DNA from: SVTX01 sp045542075
Lineage (GTDB): Bacteria > Bacillota > Clostridia > Oscillospirales > CAG-272
Assembly: GCA_045542075.1 (NCBI GenBank)
Contig: JAZQKI010000010.1
Coordinates: 1-26,232, forward strand
DNA length: 26,232 nucleotides
Direction of reading: 5' to 3'
The notes beneath the pieces were generated by a model. That model made no database searches. It was given only the letters and a program-made list of their open reading frames with translations, and had not been told where the DNA came from. This document shows positions 7,077 to 15,637 of the stretch, piece after piece. The position numbers and the translations under genes were made by a program. Each line of letters begins with the position of its first letter. The stretch's first letter is position 1.

Positions 7077-8357
7077 ATGTTTATTGACAGCATTAAAATA
7101 TACGTCAAGGCAGGCGACGGCGGTAACGGAGCGGTGTCCTTCAGACGTGAAAAATACGTTGCGGCGGGCGGCCCCGACGGCGGTGACGGCGGCAACGGCG
7201 GAAATATTATATTCCGCGTGGACCCGGGCTCAAATACCCTGCTCGCGTTCAGATATAAAAGAAAATTCGTGGCGATGAACGGTGAAAACGGTAAGGGAGG
7301 CAAGTTCCACGGCAAGACTGCCGAGGATATTTATATCATGGTCCCCCCCGGAACGCTTATAAAGGATCCCGAATCGCACAAGATAATCCACGACATGTCG
7401 CAGGACGACGGAGCGGATTTTGTCTGCTGTAAGGGCGGACGCGGCGGCTGGGGAAACAGGCATTTTGCAACCCCCACACGCCAGGTGCCTATGTTTGCAA
7501 AGAGCGGAACGAAGGGTCAGGAGAGGGAAGTGCTTCTTGAGCTGAAGATGCTTGCGGACGTCGGCCTTATCGGTATGCCCAGCGTTGGTAAATCCTCGCT
7601 TTTGTCGGTAATCTCATCGGCAAAGCCCAAGATCGCTGACTACCACTTCACAACGCTTTCCCCAAATCTCGGTGTGGTTTCCACGGGCGGTGAGTCGGGA
7701 TTCGTCGCGGCAGATATTCCGGGTCTTATCGAGGGTGCGGCGGACGGCGCGGGACTTGGTCATGCTTTCCTTCGTCACGTTGACAGATGCAGACTATTGC
7801 TTCACGTTGTTGATATCTCTTGCTTTGAGGGCAGAAACCCCATCGATGACGTAAAGGCAATAAATTACGAGCTTGAAAGATATTCACCCGAGCTTGCGAC
7901 GCGTCCTCAGATGATAGTTGCGAATAAGGTAGACTCGCTTGACGAGTCTGTGGTGGATATCAAGGCATTTGAGGATTTTGTTGACGAGAACGGCTGGGAG
8001 ATGATCTACGTCTCGGCTTACACGGGAGAAAATCTTGACGAGCTTGTGGAGAGAGTTGCTGACAGACTGAAGCTTTTGCCCCCTATGATAGTTTACGAGT
8101 CCGAGTACGACGACTCCGATGCGTACGTTGGCGGCGGCAAGGATACCGAGATCAGACGCGAGGGTGCGAAGTTCATCGTCGAGGGCGAGTGGCTGTTTAA
8201 CCTCGTCGGTCAGGTCAACTTTGAAAACTACGAGTCGCTGGAGTTCTTCCAGAAGGTGCTTAAAAAGAGCGGCGTGTTTGACGAGCTTGAGGCTCGCGGA
8301 TGCCGTGACGGAGACACGGTCGTTATTTACGACTTTGAGTTTGATTATATAAAATAA
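7077..8357 (+). CDS. obgE: Obg family GTPase ObgE/CgtA
   Basis: Essential GTPase linked to 50S assembly, stress signalling and, in Bacillus, sporulation. 426 residues in the usual three parts. The glycine-rich Obg fold (1-158) has AGDGGNGAVSFRREKYVAAG and GGPDGGDGGNGG. The G domain has GMPSVGKS (166-173), the switch region FTTLSPNLGVV, DIPG (213-216) and NKVD (283-286). The C-terminal OCT domain (about 340-426) is the Gram-positive type. The ATG follows AAAAAGGAGGGA. Its GC-rich third-position usage contrasts with the next gene. In many Firmicutes obgE follows rplU-rpmA; that link is absent here. Confidence 0.97.
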   Translation: MFIDSIKIYVKAGDGGNGAVSFRREKYVAAGGPDGGDGGNGGNIIFRVDPGSNTLLAFRYKRKFVAMNGENGKGGKFHGKTAEDIYIMVPPGTLIKDPESHKIIHDMSQDDGADFVCCKGGRGGWGNRHFATPTRQVPMFAKSGTKGQEREVLLELKMLADVGLIGMPSVGKSSLLSVISSAKPKIADYHFTTLSPNLGVVSTGGESGFVAADIPGLIEGAADGAGLGHAFLRHVDRCRLLLHVVDISCFEGRNPIDDVKAINYELERYSPELATRPQMIVANKVDSLDESVVDIKAFEDFVDENGWEMIYVSAYTGENLDELVERVADRLKLLPPMIVYESEYDDSDAYVGGGKDTEIRREGAKFIVEGEWLFNLVGQVNFENYESLEFFQKVLKKSGVFDELEARGCRDGDTVVIYDFEFDYIK

Positions 8358-8383
8358 CCACAAATTTTATTACAAACAAGGCT

Positions 8384-10411
8384 ATGAAAAAAAGATTTAC
8401 GATTGCGATTCTGATCTCAGTTTGCATTGCCGTTTTGTCAAGGATCCTGGCAACAGCGCTGATGACGCACAAGAATACCTTAGTGCTTGTTGGCTGGATA
8501 TGCGTTTGCTTTTTAATTGCCTCAACGCTTGTGGGAGCAATTATAGGTTTTGTTCTTAACAACCGAAAAAAGAAGCCCGCGGACACAAAAACGCCTTTGG
8601 GCAAGCTTAACAGGGTCAGAGAGCGCGCGGTAAAGAATTATTTGTCTTTACGCCGAGGCGTTCTTGCAAGTGTCGTGCTTGGGTATTTGTATTGCGGCAT
8701 GCTTATGGTGAGCGCAGCAATCTGTATGACTGCGTCGTGGCTTATCGAGGGGCTTGGATTTTTCATTCTTCTGTTATCGCTGTATATATTCTTTGGAATG
8801 CTTTTGTTCCTGCTGTCAAAGCCGAGCTATATAGTTCCTAAGCGAATTATAAGCGAGATAGAATATCCCGAGATCTGCGGGCTCGTCACAAATACGGCAG
8901 AAAAGCTTGATTTGTCCGGCACGCTTGCCGTGTGCCTTTTGCCTAATGAAAGCTGCGGAATACAGTATGACGGCAATATGTATTTTCTGACGCTTGGAGC
9001 GGTTGCATTAAAGCTTTTCACAAAAGAGGAGCTGGAGCAGGTAATAATTCACGAGCTGGCACATATAAAAAACAGAGATCTGAAAACAGATGATTTTTGC
9101 GACCGCTCGGTTGTAAAATATTGCTCGCTGAATGATACTGCGCTTGTCTGGGCTTCAATGCCGATGATGCTTCCGTTGGCTGTTATACAAAGGAAATCCG
9201 AGCTTTTTGCGCTTGGAGCCTCTGTAGTGCGCGAGGCAAGAGCGGACGAGTTTATAAAACTGCACGGAAAGCCCGATAAATTTGCAAGCGCGATTGCAAA
9301 GCTTACTCTTTTTTCGGTTTATAAAAAAGAGCTCAAAAGTGTTCCGACTATGTACGAATCTCACTCATACCCCGAGCATATATGCAGAGATACGGTAGAG
9401 GATTTTTATGATTCGGTTCACAAAAGAAAAGATATTTACCTAAGCATTCTGAAAAATCAGATTGCGCACGAATATTCGTCTCACCCCGCTTTTCCTCAAA
9501 GAATGGCGGCAGTAGGCGCGGTTGGCTTTGATTTTGAGACTGTGGAGCCGACCGATACGGAGTATTTCAAGGAAAGGGAAAGACTTGCTGACCTTTCCGA
9601 TGCTATATCCAAGTCCGAAATCAATATCGGAATGTATACCGAAACCCGAAAGCTGCGTTATGAAAATCCCGCGATTAAGCTTTTCACATTTGAGAAAGCC
9701 GATGCTGAAAAGCAAATTACGGATATGGCAGAGCTTATAGGCGCGGCAAAGCTGTACCTTGAGCTTGCGAGATATGAAAAGGCAGAGGCTTTGTTTGAAA
9801 GAATGATAGAGCTTGACGGCAGATGCGCGTTTGCTTATTTCGGAAGAGCCTTAAGAAAGCTGCTCTGGCATTATGATAGGAGCGGTCTTGAGGATATGTA
9901 CAAGGCTATTAAGCTAAACGTGGATTATGGCGATGAAGGATTTGCTGTAATTGAATATTTTTGCTGTCTTATGGGGCTTGAAAAAGAGCTTGATATGTAC
10001 AGACGAAAAATACACGAGGGGCTTGAGGGCGGTATAAACAAGTGGTCGGGATTTGCTGATATTGATTTTGACGACCGTTTGGAAAGCCACAAGCTTGACG
10101 CCGAAACCGAAAAAAGTGTAATAGAACATCTCAATGAGTATTTTGGAGACGCGCTTGGTCAACTTTATATCGTACATAAAAACGTAAATGAGTCGATTTG
10201 CGGCGAGATAGTGGGCGTAAAGCCTGCGTATGCCTTTGACAGTCAGGAAAAATCTCGCGCATGGGCGGCAGCGATAGATATGGCGCGGACATATCTGGAG
10301 TCTGTTTTGTCTTACAAGATTATTTTGTGCGACCTTGACGGCAACCCCAAAGCAACTCGATTGATACAAAACGTAGAGGGCTCCTTGAAATATAAAAAGC
10401 ACACCGAATGA
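8384..10411 (+). CDS. M48-type membrane zinc metalloprotease with C-terminal TPR-like region
   Basis: 675 residues. Four hydrophobic helices (about 6-25, 34-56, 93-115, 117-146) precede an M48 peptidase domain. The zinc site HELAH (H223, E224, H227, in IIHELAHIKNRD) and a likely third ligand E284 in VREARADEF are present. A later HPAFPQR (367-373) is like the HPxxxxR element of HtpX-type proteases. Residues about 445-530 look like TPR helices (AAKLYLELARYEKAEALFERMIELDG). The last 100 residues are not recognised. The active site probably faces the cytoplasm, as in HtpX, suggesting membrane protein quality control. The start at 8384 has only a weak AAGG two bases ahead. Base use is visibly more A+T-rich than in der and obgE, hinting at later acquisition or lower expression. 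Its stop TGA lies 23 bases before the ppa start. Confidence 0.85.
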   Translation: MKKRFTIAILISVCIAVLSRILATALMTHKNTLVLVGWICVCFLIASTLVGAIIGFVLNNRKKKPADTKTPLGKLNRVRERAVKNYLSLRRGVLASVVLGYLYCGMLMVSAAICMTASWLIEGLGFFILLLSLYIFFGMLLFLLSKPSYIVPKRIISEIEYPEICGLVTNTAEKLDLSGTLAVCLLPNESCGIQYDGNMYFLTLGAVALKLFTKEELEQVIIHELAHIKNRDLKTDDFCDRSVVKYCSLNDTALVWASMPMMLPLAVIQRKSELFALGASVVREARADEFIKLHGKPDKFASAIAKLTLFSVYKKELKSVPTMYESHSYPEHICRDTVEDFYDSVHKRKDIYLSILKNQIAHEYSSHPAFPQRMAAVGAVGFDFETVEPTDTEYFKERERLADLSDAISKSEINIGMYTETRKLRYENPAIKLFTFEKADAEKQITDMAELIGAAKLYLELARYEKAEALFERMIELDGRCAFAYFGRALRKLLWHYDRSGLEDMYKAIKLNVDYGDEGFAVIEYFCCLMGLEKELDMYRRKIHEGLEGGINKWSGFADIDFDDRLESHKLDAETEKSVIEHLNEYFGDALGQLYIVHKNVNESICGEIVGVKPAYAFDSQEKSRAWAAAIDMARTYLESVLSYKIILCDLDGNPKATRLIQNVEGSLKYKKHTE

Positions 10412-10420
10412 CACACAAGA

Positions 10421-10427
10421 AAGGGAG
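10421..10427 (+). promoter_or_regulatory. Ribosome-binding site that sets the ppa start at 10435
   Basis: AAGGGAG sits 7 bases before ATG 10435. An earlier in-frame ATG at 10408 overlaps the upstream stop as ATGA but lacks a site, and it would add nine residues unlike the family N-terminus. Confidence 0.75.
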
Positions 10428-10434
10428 TTTTAAT

Positions 10435-10968
10435 ATGAATATCTGGCATGACATAAACCCTAAATTTATAACACCCACCGACTTTACGGCGGTAATTGAG
10501 ATATCAAAGGGAAGCAACTGTAAATACGAGCTTGATAAGGAGATGGGAATGCTGCGTCTTGACCGAATACTTTATACGGCGACACACTATCCCGCAAACT
10601 ATGGGTTTATCCCGCGTACATACGCGGACGACGGAGACCCGTTGGACGTTCTTGTGCTTTGCTCCGAGCCCATAATTCCTATGACGCTTGTGCAGGTGTA
10701 CCCTATCGGCGCTATGCGAATGATAGACGGCGGCAAGCTTGACGACAAGATATTTGCAATTCCCGTGTCCGACCCAACGTATCACGGAATAAAGTCCATT
10801 GACGAGCTGCCTGCGCATATATTTGCGGAAATACAGCATTTCTTTACCGTATATAAGCAGCTTGAGCACAAGGAGACGGCAGTTAAGGAGTTCTTTAATT
10901 ACGATGAGGCACAGCAGATGATTGCAGATGCCATGAGGTCGTATGACGAGCTTTATGGGAATAGATAA
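10435..10968 (+). CDS. ppa: Inorganic diphosphatase, family I
   Basis: Hydrolyses pyrophosphate to two phosphates in the cytoplasm, pulling nucleic-acid and aminoacyl-tRNA synthesis forward. 177 residues from ATG 10435, the usual bacterial length. The signature DGDPLD is at residues 66-71, holding metal-binding aspartates. HYPANYGFIPRTYADDGDP is typical of the active-site region, and GAMRMIDGGKLDDKIFAIP and KQLEHKETAVKEFF are also family-typical. Last gene of the plus-strand operon, followed by a terminator at 11049-11086. Confidence 0.96.
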   Translation: MNIWHDINPKFITPTDFTAVIEISKGSNCKYELDKEMGMLRLDRILYTATHYPANYGFIPRTYADDGDPLDVLVLCSEPIIPMTLVQVYPIGAMRMIDGGKLDDKIFAIPVSDPTYHGIKSIDELPAHIFAEIQHFFTVYKQLEHKETAVKEFFNYDEAQQMIADAMRSYDELYGNR

Positions 10969-11048
10969 TCAAAAAGAGGGAACCTGAATGGGACGTACTC
11001 TTAAGGACAGTTTTTGAAGTTTAATAGAATACGTTACCTACGGACAGT

Positions 11049-11086
11049 AGGACAGAGGACGTTTTATGTTCTCTGTCCTTTTGTTT
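11049..11086 (+). terminator. Intrinsic terminator after ppa
   Basis: AGGACAGAG and CTCTGTCCT pair around a loop that can zip further by AC/GT and a G-T pair. This is followed by TTTTGTTT. It lies about 80 bases after the ppa stop and ends the plus-strand operon before the convergent ftsH. Confidence 0.75.
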
Positions 11087-11107
11087 ATCTCGCGAAAGGT
11101 AAAAATA

Positions 11108-11231
11108 GCCTCCCTTGTGCAAAGGGAGGTGGCACGCGATAGCGTGTCGGAGGGATTGTAAAAGGTTAGAGTTTTGCTAAAAACAATCCCTCAGCCGCCT
11201 TCGGCGTCAGCTCCCTTTACACAAGGGAGCC
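11108..11231. repeat. 124-base palindromic repeat with nested hairpins
   Basis: The ends are inverted copies: CCTCCCTTGTGCAAAGGGAGG (trimmed: 11109-11128) against the complement of 11210-11231, agreeing at most positions. Each end is itself a hairpin: CCTCCCTT/AAGGGAGG at 11109-11129 and GCTCCCTT/AAGGGAGC at 11210-11230. Inside are CACGC-GATA-GCGTG (11133-11146), GAGGGATTG (11150-11158) pairing with CAATCCCTC (11184-11192), and CGCC-TTC-GGCG (11196-11206). From memory, intergenic repeats of this CTCCCTT...GGGATTG form are frequent in gut Clostridia; I cannot confirm that here. Confidence 0.7.
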
Positions 11232-11321
11232 AGGGGTTTGTGCGGAATTTTCGCATAGCAAAATAACTGTAATTTTGTTGTAGCCTTCAGTTAATACAGG
11301 CGAAGCACTGCATTTGTGGAC

Positions 11322-11365
11322 ACAAAAGCCAAATACGGCATACCTCTTTCGAGATATGCCGTATT
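11322..11365 (-). terminator. Intrinsic terminator after ftsH
   Basis: On the minus strand an 11-base stem (AATACGGCATA / TATGCCGTATT, 11332-11342 with 11355-11365) is extended inward by CTC/GAG around a TTTC or GAAA loop. It is followed by TTTGGCTTTTG. It lies about 70 bases beyond the ftsH stop. Confidence 0.65.
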
Positions 11366-11433
11366 CTGAAAAACTGTCCTTTAGGGGACAACCCTATCCG
11401 TCGGGCTTTGTTGTTAAATCTATTTGTAGTTAT

Positions 11434-13494
11434 TTATTCGGAATCCTGATCCTGCGATTCCTCTGCGCTGTTTGCCTCCGGCTCGGCGGAGGGCTCTGAC
11501 TCTGCTACATCAGAGGGTTCCTCTGCGGTCTGCCCGTCAGCCTGCGTCTTCTCGGCTTCAGCCTGCTTTGCTGCTTCAATTGCCGCGAGTCTTTCCTGCT
11601 CGGCAAGATTTGCCTCGGCGCTTGCGCGCTTCTTTGCCTCGACTATTTTCTCGATCTCCTCGATCGTGGGAGCTTCGCTCTCCATAACCGCCTTGAACTG
11701 ATCGCCGTCCATAATCTCGTTTTTAACGAGGAACTCTGCAATAAAATCAAGTTTATCTCTATGCTCTGACAAAAGCTTTTTGGCAAGCTCGTAGGCATCC
11801 GAGATTATGCGGTGTATTTCGTCGTCGATCTTTGCCGCCGTGGCGTCGGAATAATCCTGCGAGGTGGAGAAATCACGTCCAAGGAATACTTCGGACTGAT
11901 TGTTTCCAAAGCAGCGTGTACCAAGTGCGTCGGACATACCGAGACGCATTACCATCTTCTTTGCGGTTGCAGTCGCGCGCTCGATGTCGTTTGACGCACC
12001 GCCCGAGACGTCGCCATAGACTATCTCCTCCGCGGCTCTACCGCCGAGAAGCATAGCGATCTTTTTGTTAAGCTCGCTCTTATAAACGCTGTACTTATCC
12101 TCAACAGGCGGGTTGAGCGTGTAGCCCAAGGCGTTGCCGCTGGGGATAACGGATATCTGCTGAACGGGGTCGAGGTCGAGATAATACGCTATCATTGCGT
12201 GACCTGCCTCGTGGTAGGAGGTCTTTTTCTTTTCGGACTCCTTCATAGCGCGAGCCTTCTTCTTGGGACCTGCTATGACCTTAATGAACGCATCCTCGAT
12301 ATCCTCCATACCGATAAGGCTCTTGCCGCGTCTGGTTGCGAGCAGTGCCGCCTCGTTAAGAAGGTTGGCAAGGTCTGCGCCCGTAAAGCCGACGGTCATC
12401 TTGGAGACTGCCTTGAGGTCAACAGACGGTTCAAGAGGCTTGTTGCGGGAGTGGACCTTGAGGATCTCGGTTCTGCCGTTTATGTCGGGGTAATTTACTG
12501 TTATCTGTCTGTCGAAACGACCGGGACGGAGAAGCGCGGGGTCAAGAATGTCGGGGCGGTTTGTTGCCGCGATGACTATGATTCCCTCGTGCGAGCCGAA
12601 GCCGTCCATTTCAACGAGAAGCTGGTTGAGCGTCTGCTCTCTTTCGTCGTGACCGCCGCCGAGACCTGCGCCTCTGTGACGACCGACCGCGTCTATCTCG
12701 TCTATAAAGATTATTGCCGCAGGAGTTTTTCTTGCGTTTTCAAAGAGGTCGCGGACACGTGACGCGCCAACGCCGACGTACATTTCAACGAAATCCGAGC
12801 CCGAGATAGAGAAGAAGGGAACGCCTGCTTCTCCCGCAACTGCCTTTGCAAGAAGAGTCTTACCCGTACCGGGAGGGCCCATAAGGAGAACACCGTGAGG
12901 TATTTTTGCGCCGAGCTTTGCAAAAGCGGCGGGGTTTTTAAGAAATTCGACTATTTCCTGAAGCTCTTCCTTTTCCTCGTCCGCACCAGCGACGTCATTA
13001 AAGGTAACTCTGTTCTTGTCATCGGGGACTGCCATTTTTGCGCGGGATTTTGCGAATCCGCCCATCTTACCTGCTCCGCCCGCACCCGAAAGCTGACGTG
13101 TCATAATAACGTACATTACTATCAGGACAACTACGACAAGTATCAGGGGAAGATACGAAAGCCATGCTGCGTGCTGCTTCTGAGGGATATATTCAACCTC
13201 AGTGAGCGTGCCGTCGGTTATCTGTGCTTTGATCTCCTCGCCAAGGTCGTTGTAGAATATTCCGATGTCGGCAATTCTGTATTCAACGGTTTTGCCGTCC
13301 TTGAGCTCAAGAGTCAGGTCGTTGTTATAGTCGAGTGAAAACTTCACGACCTCTTCATTTGTAAAATATCTTACTATATCGTCGTAGGTTATCTTGTCCT
13401 TATTTCCTGTCTGTGTGAATATCAGCACGCAGACCGCGATAAGAACTGCGATAAGCACGCCGTAAAAGAGAATATGCTTTAGGTTCTTCTTCAT
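11434..13494 (-). CDS. ftsH: ATP-dependent membrane zinc protease FtsH
   Basis: Degrades damaged membrane proteins and short-lived regulators. 686 residues. Transmembrane helices at about 7-27 and 112-131 flank an extracytoplasmic domain. AAA domain: Walker A GPPGTGKT (206-213), Walker B IIFIDEID (261-268), second region of homology ATNRPDILDPALLRPGRFDRQ (310-330). The zinc site HEAGH is at 428-432, with the third ligand expected near SNDIERAT. The last 70 residues are alanine- and acid-rich (EAAKQAEAEKTQADGQ, SEESQDQDSE-like end) and are likely disordered. The ATG follows GGAGG. It ends the yybS-to-ftsH series, in the common tilS-hpt-ftsH order, but also has its own likely promoter at 13543-13571. 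Confidence 0.97.
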   Translation of the reverse strand: MKKNLKHILFYGVLIAVLIAVCVLIFTQTGNKDKITYDDIVRYFTNEEVVKFSLDYNNDLTLELKDGKTVEYRIADIGIFYNDLGEEIKAQITDGTLTEVEYIPQKQHAAWLSYLPLILVVVVLIVMYVIMTRQLSGAGGAGKMGGFAKSRAKMAVPDDKNRVTFNDVAGADEEKEELQEIVEFLKNPAAFAKLGAKIPHGVLLMGPPGTGKTLLAKAVAGEAGVPFFSISGSDFVEMYVGVGASRVRDLFENARKTPAAIIFIDEIDAVGRHRGAGLGGGHDEREQTLNQLLVEMDGFGSHEGIIVIAATNRPDILDPALLRPGRFDRQITVNYPDINGRTEILKVHSRNKPLEPSVDLKAVSKMTVGFTGADLANLLNEAALLATRRGKSLIGMEDIEDAFIKVIAGPKKKARAMKESEKKKTSYHEAGHAMIAYYLDLDPVQQISVIPSGNALGYTLNPPVEDKYSVYKSELNKKIAMLLGGRAAEEIVYGDVSGGASNDIERATATAKKMVMRLGMSDALGTRCFGNNQSEVFLGRDFSTSQDYSDATAAKIDDEIHRIISDAYELAKKLLSEHRDKLDFIAEFLVKNEIMDGDQFKAVMESEAPTIEEIEKIVEAKKRASAEANLAEQERLAAIEAAKQAEAEKTQADGQTAEEPSDVAESEPSAEPEANSAEESQDQDSE

Positions 13495-13508
13495 TCAATT
13501 CCTCCGAA

Positions 13509-13526
13509 AGTCTCAAAGCTGAGACT
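13509..13526 (-). promoter_or_regulatory. Hairpin in the ftsH leader next to the ribosome-binding site
   Basis: A perfect 7-base stem with 4-base loop (AGTCTCA/TGAGACT) sits only a few bases upstream of GGAGG (13501-13505). It could modulate ftsH translation or mRNA stability. Regulation is inference. Confidence 0.4.
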
Positions 13527-13542
13527 GAATTACGTATTTATT

Positions 13543-13571
13543 ATAATAGTACAATGTTAAACGGATGTTAA
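13543..13571 (-). promoter_or_regulatory. Likely internal sigma-A promoter for ftsH
   Basis: On the minus strand TTAACA (13571-13566), a 17-base spacer and TATTAT (13548-13543) lie in the A+T-rich 132-base gap between hpt and ftsH. The gap is much longer than the others in this operon, supporting independent ftsH expression. Confidence 0.55.
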
Positions 13572-13626
13572 GGTAAATTTTGTGTGACGGTTTTGCGAAT
13601 TTTCAAGAAAATATCCGCGAAATATG

Positions 13627-14172
13627 TCAGGAATAGACCTTGGGATCAAGCACTCCTATATAAGGAAGATTTCTGTACTTTTCCGCATAATCAAGTCCGT
13701 AGCCCACGACAAACTCGTCGGGAATGACTCTGCCGCAGTAATCGGGAGCAAACTCGACCTCGCGGCGGGAGGGCTTATCAAGGAGTGTGCAGGTCTTGAC
13801 GCTTTCCGCGCATCTTCCGCGGAGAAGCTGAGTCAGACGCGAAAGTGTGCGTCCGCTGTCAACGATATCCTCAATTATAAGTATATCATAGTTTTCAAGA
13901 TTGTCGGTCTTGAGGTCAAGCTGTACCTTTATCTCGCCCGACTGCTTTGTGCCCGCGCCGTACGAGGAGACCTTCATGAACTCAATGGACATGGGAAGGG
14001 GTATCTTTCTCATAAGATCGCTTGCAAAGTTGATCGACCCCTTAAGAATTATTACCATCATAAGAGGCTTTGTTGCGTTTTTGTAATCCTCGGTGATTTT
14101 TTCGGCGAGGGTGGTTGTGATCTGGTCGATCTCTTCCTTTGTTATAAGTATGCTTGATAGATCCTTATTCAT
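13627..14172 (-). CDS. hpt: Hypoxanthine phosphoribosyltransferase
   Basis: Purine salvage: converts hypoxanthine or guanine plus PRPP to IMP or GMP. 181 residues, normal length. The PRPP-binding loop is ILIIEDIVDSGRTL (about 97-110, acidic pair E101 and D102). The flexible-loop region is KVSSYGAGTKQSGEIKV and the base-binding end is VVGYGLDYAEKYRNLPYIGVL. The ATG overlaps the tilS stop as ATGA (14172-14169), so translation is probably coupled. It follows AAGGAC. In Bacillus and Listeria, TilS and Hpt, encoded side by side, are reported to act together on ftsH expression; whether this applies here is inference. Confidence 0.96.
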   Translation of the reverse strand: MNKDLSSILITKEEIDQITTTLAEKITEDYKNATKPLMMVIILKGSINFASDLMRKIPLPMSIEFMKVSSYGAGTKQSGEIKVQLDLKTDNLENYDILIIEDIVDSGRTLSRLTQLLRGRCAESVKTCTLLDKPSRREVEFAPDYCGRVIPDEFVVGYGLDYAEKYRNLPYIGVLDPKVYS

Positions 14173-15572
14173 TGTACTGTCCTTTCGGCTTTATAGATGT
14201 CGATTTTGATTTGGTAGTCGGATTTTGCCATAGCTCTGTCGCAGACCGCGCACAGCGGGACGTATATTATCTCGCCGCATTCGGTTATGATTGGCAGGCT
14301 GTTTCGCTCGGATAGAGGGACTTTTTTGTCACACATCAGCTTTTTGAGCTTTTTTGTCATTTTACCCGAGCGGATCGTGTCGCCCTCTCGCCGCGAGCGA
14401 GCGAGCAACGATGATATTCTAACATTTTTTAATTTCGCAGATGTATATAATTTGTAAATTTGTCCGTCGATATGCGGATTTTCTCGGACCTCGGTATCCG
14501 AAACGCAGATAATAAAATCAGTGCCTTCAATAATATTTATGCCGCATTTTAGCTTTATTTCATAGCTTTGCGTCGGGATTGGGGCTTGCCTTTCAAAAAT
14601 AATACAGCTCTGCTCGACTTTTGCGGTTACACAGTCGGGCAAGGAGATCGAGGCGTGGGGGATCGCCTTTTGGGCAAGCTCAATAAGAGCGTTGATATGC
14701 ACAGCCTCAAGCGAGGCGGGGGAGACTTTTGAAAACCCCATACACAGTATTCTGCGGCGAAGCGCGATATGCAGTGAATTGAGGGTGTCAAGCGGGATCT
14801 CACCGTCCTCAAACGAGTTATAGACGGCCCTTGCCTGCGAGTTTATATAATCGGTATCCTCTGATATTGCCGCAGACAGTCTTTGAGACGTAACCTGCGG
14901 ATTTCCGAAAATATCCTCAAGCTCGGGAATGATCCTTGAGCGGATCTTGTTTCTTGTGTACTCTGTTTCAAAATTTGTGCTGTCCGTGACGAACTCAAGG
15001 GAGTTGTCAGAGCAGTATTTTAAGATCTCCGATTTTGTCAGAGAGAGCAGGGGGCGGAAAATAATACCGTTGCCCTCGGGAAACTCCCTCATAGGAGGTA
15101 TTCCCGAAATTCCCTGAGCGCCGCAACCGCGGCAGAGGTTGAATATCTGGGTTTCGAGGTTGTCGTCGGCGTTGTGAGCCGTGAGCAGTATTTTTATATT
15201 CTGCTCGCGCATTGTTGATGCAAAAAAGTCGTATCGCACGCGCCTTGCGAGAGTCTCGGTGCTTTCTCCTTGCTCGGCGGCAAGCGCGGGAATATCCGCG
15301 TTTAAGACGAAAAGCTCAACACCAAGCTTATCACAAAGCTCACGGCAGAAGATCTCGTCGCGCAGGGCTTCGTTGTTATATTGCTCTGTTCGGATGTTGT
15401 GATTTACGTGCGCCGCGCAGAGTCGAAAATGCGATTTTTCCCGACAGACGCACATCATGTAAAGCAATGCCGTTGAGTCCGCACCGCCCGACAGCGCCAC
15501 GAGAACGGAATCATTCTCGCCCGCGCCCGTCTCTTTGTGCGGATCCCGGAATTTTTGAGGTAATTTATTCAT
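14169..15572 (-). CDS. tilS: tRNA(Ile)-lysidine synthetase TilS
   Basis: Adds lysine to C34 of the CAU-anticodon tRNA-Ile so that it reads AUA codons. 467 residues. The N-type PP-loop VALSGGADSTALLYMM has SGGADS at 28-33. HNADDNLETQIFNLCRGCG and the IIFRPLLSLTKSEI segment are family-typical. The C-terminal TilS domain includes RSRREGDTIR, TKKLKKLMCDKKVPLSERN and LPII. The first 20 residues are a little longer than in some homologues. Its stop overlaps the hpt start by four bases. The ATG at 15572 follows AAAGGACG, 65 bases after dnaB. Confidence 0.96.
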   Translation of the reverse strand: MNKLPQKFRDPHKETGAGENDSVLVALSGGADSTALLYMMCVCREKSHFRLCAAHVNHNIRTEQYNNEALRDEIFCRELCDKLGVELFVLNADIPALAAEQGESTETLARRVRYDFFASTMREQNIKILLTAHNADDNLETQIFNLCRGCGAQGISGIPPMREFPEGNGIIFRPLLSLTKSEILKYCSDNSLEFVTDSTNFETEYTRNKIRSRIIPELEDIFGNPQVTSQRLSAAISEDTDYINSQARAVYNSFEDGEIPLDTLNSLHIALRRRILCMGFSKVSPASLEAVHINALIELAQKAIPHASISLPDCVTAKVEQSCIIFERQAPIPTQSYEIKLKCGINIIEGTDFIICVSDTEVRENPHIDGQIYKLYTSAKLKNVRISSLLARSRREGDTIRSGKMTKKLKKLMCDKKVPLSERNSLPIITECGEIIYVPLCAVCDRAMAKSDYQIKIDIYKAERTVQ

Positions 15573-15637
15573 TTGTACGTCCTTTGGAGAGTGGTTTGAT
15601 TGTGTTGCAGATCAGATGTAACGGGTATTCAAATTTA

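Larger units (their letters stand above)
11003..11381. repeat. Outer inverted repeat bounding the ppa/ftsH gap
   Basis: A perfect 13-base inverted pair, AAGGACAGTTTTT at 11003-11015 and its complement at 11369-11381. A shared GAATAC further in (11026-11031 against 11361-11366) adds a gapped match. The pair encloses both terminators and the palindromic repeat at 11108-11231. The GGACAG word also recurs at 11042 and 11050. This may be the remains of an inverted-end element or two copies of one. No coding gene was found between 10969 and 11433. Confidence 0.4.

Noticed and set aside
10408..10410. ATG overlapping the M48 stop as the ppa start
   Set aside because: No ribosome-binding site suits it and it adds nine non-family residues; ATG 10435 with AAGGGAG is better.
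11108..11231. CRISPR-like array
   Set aside because: The repeats are inverted and nested, with no evenly spaced direct repeats or spacers.
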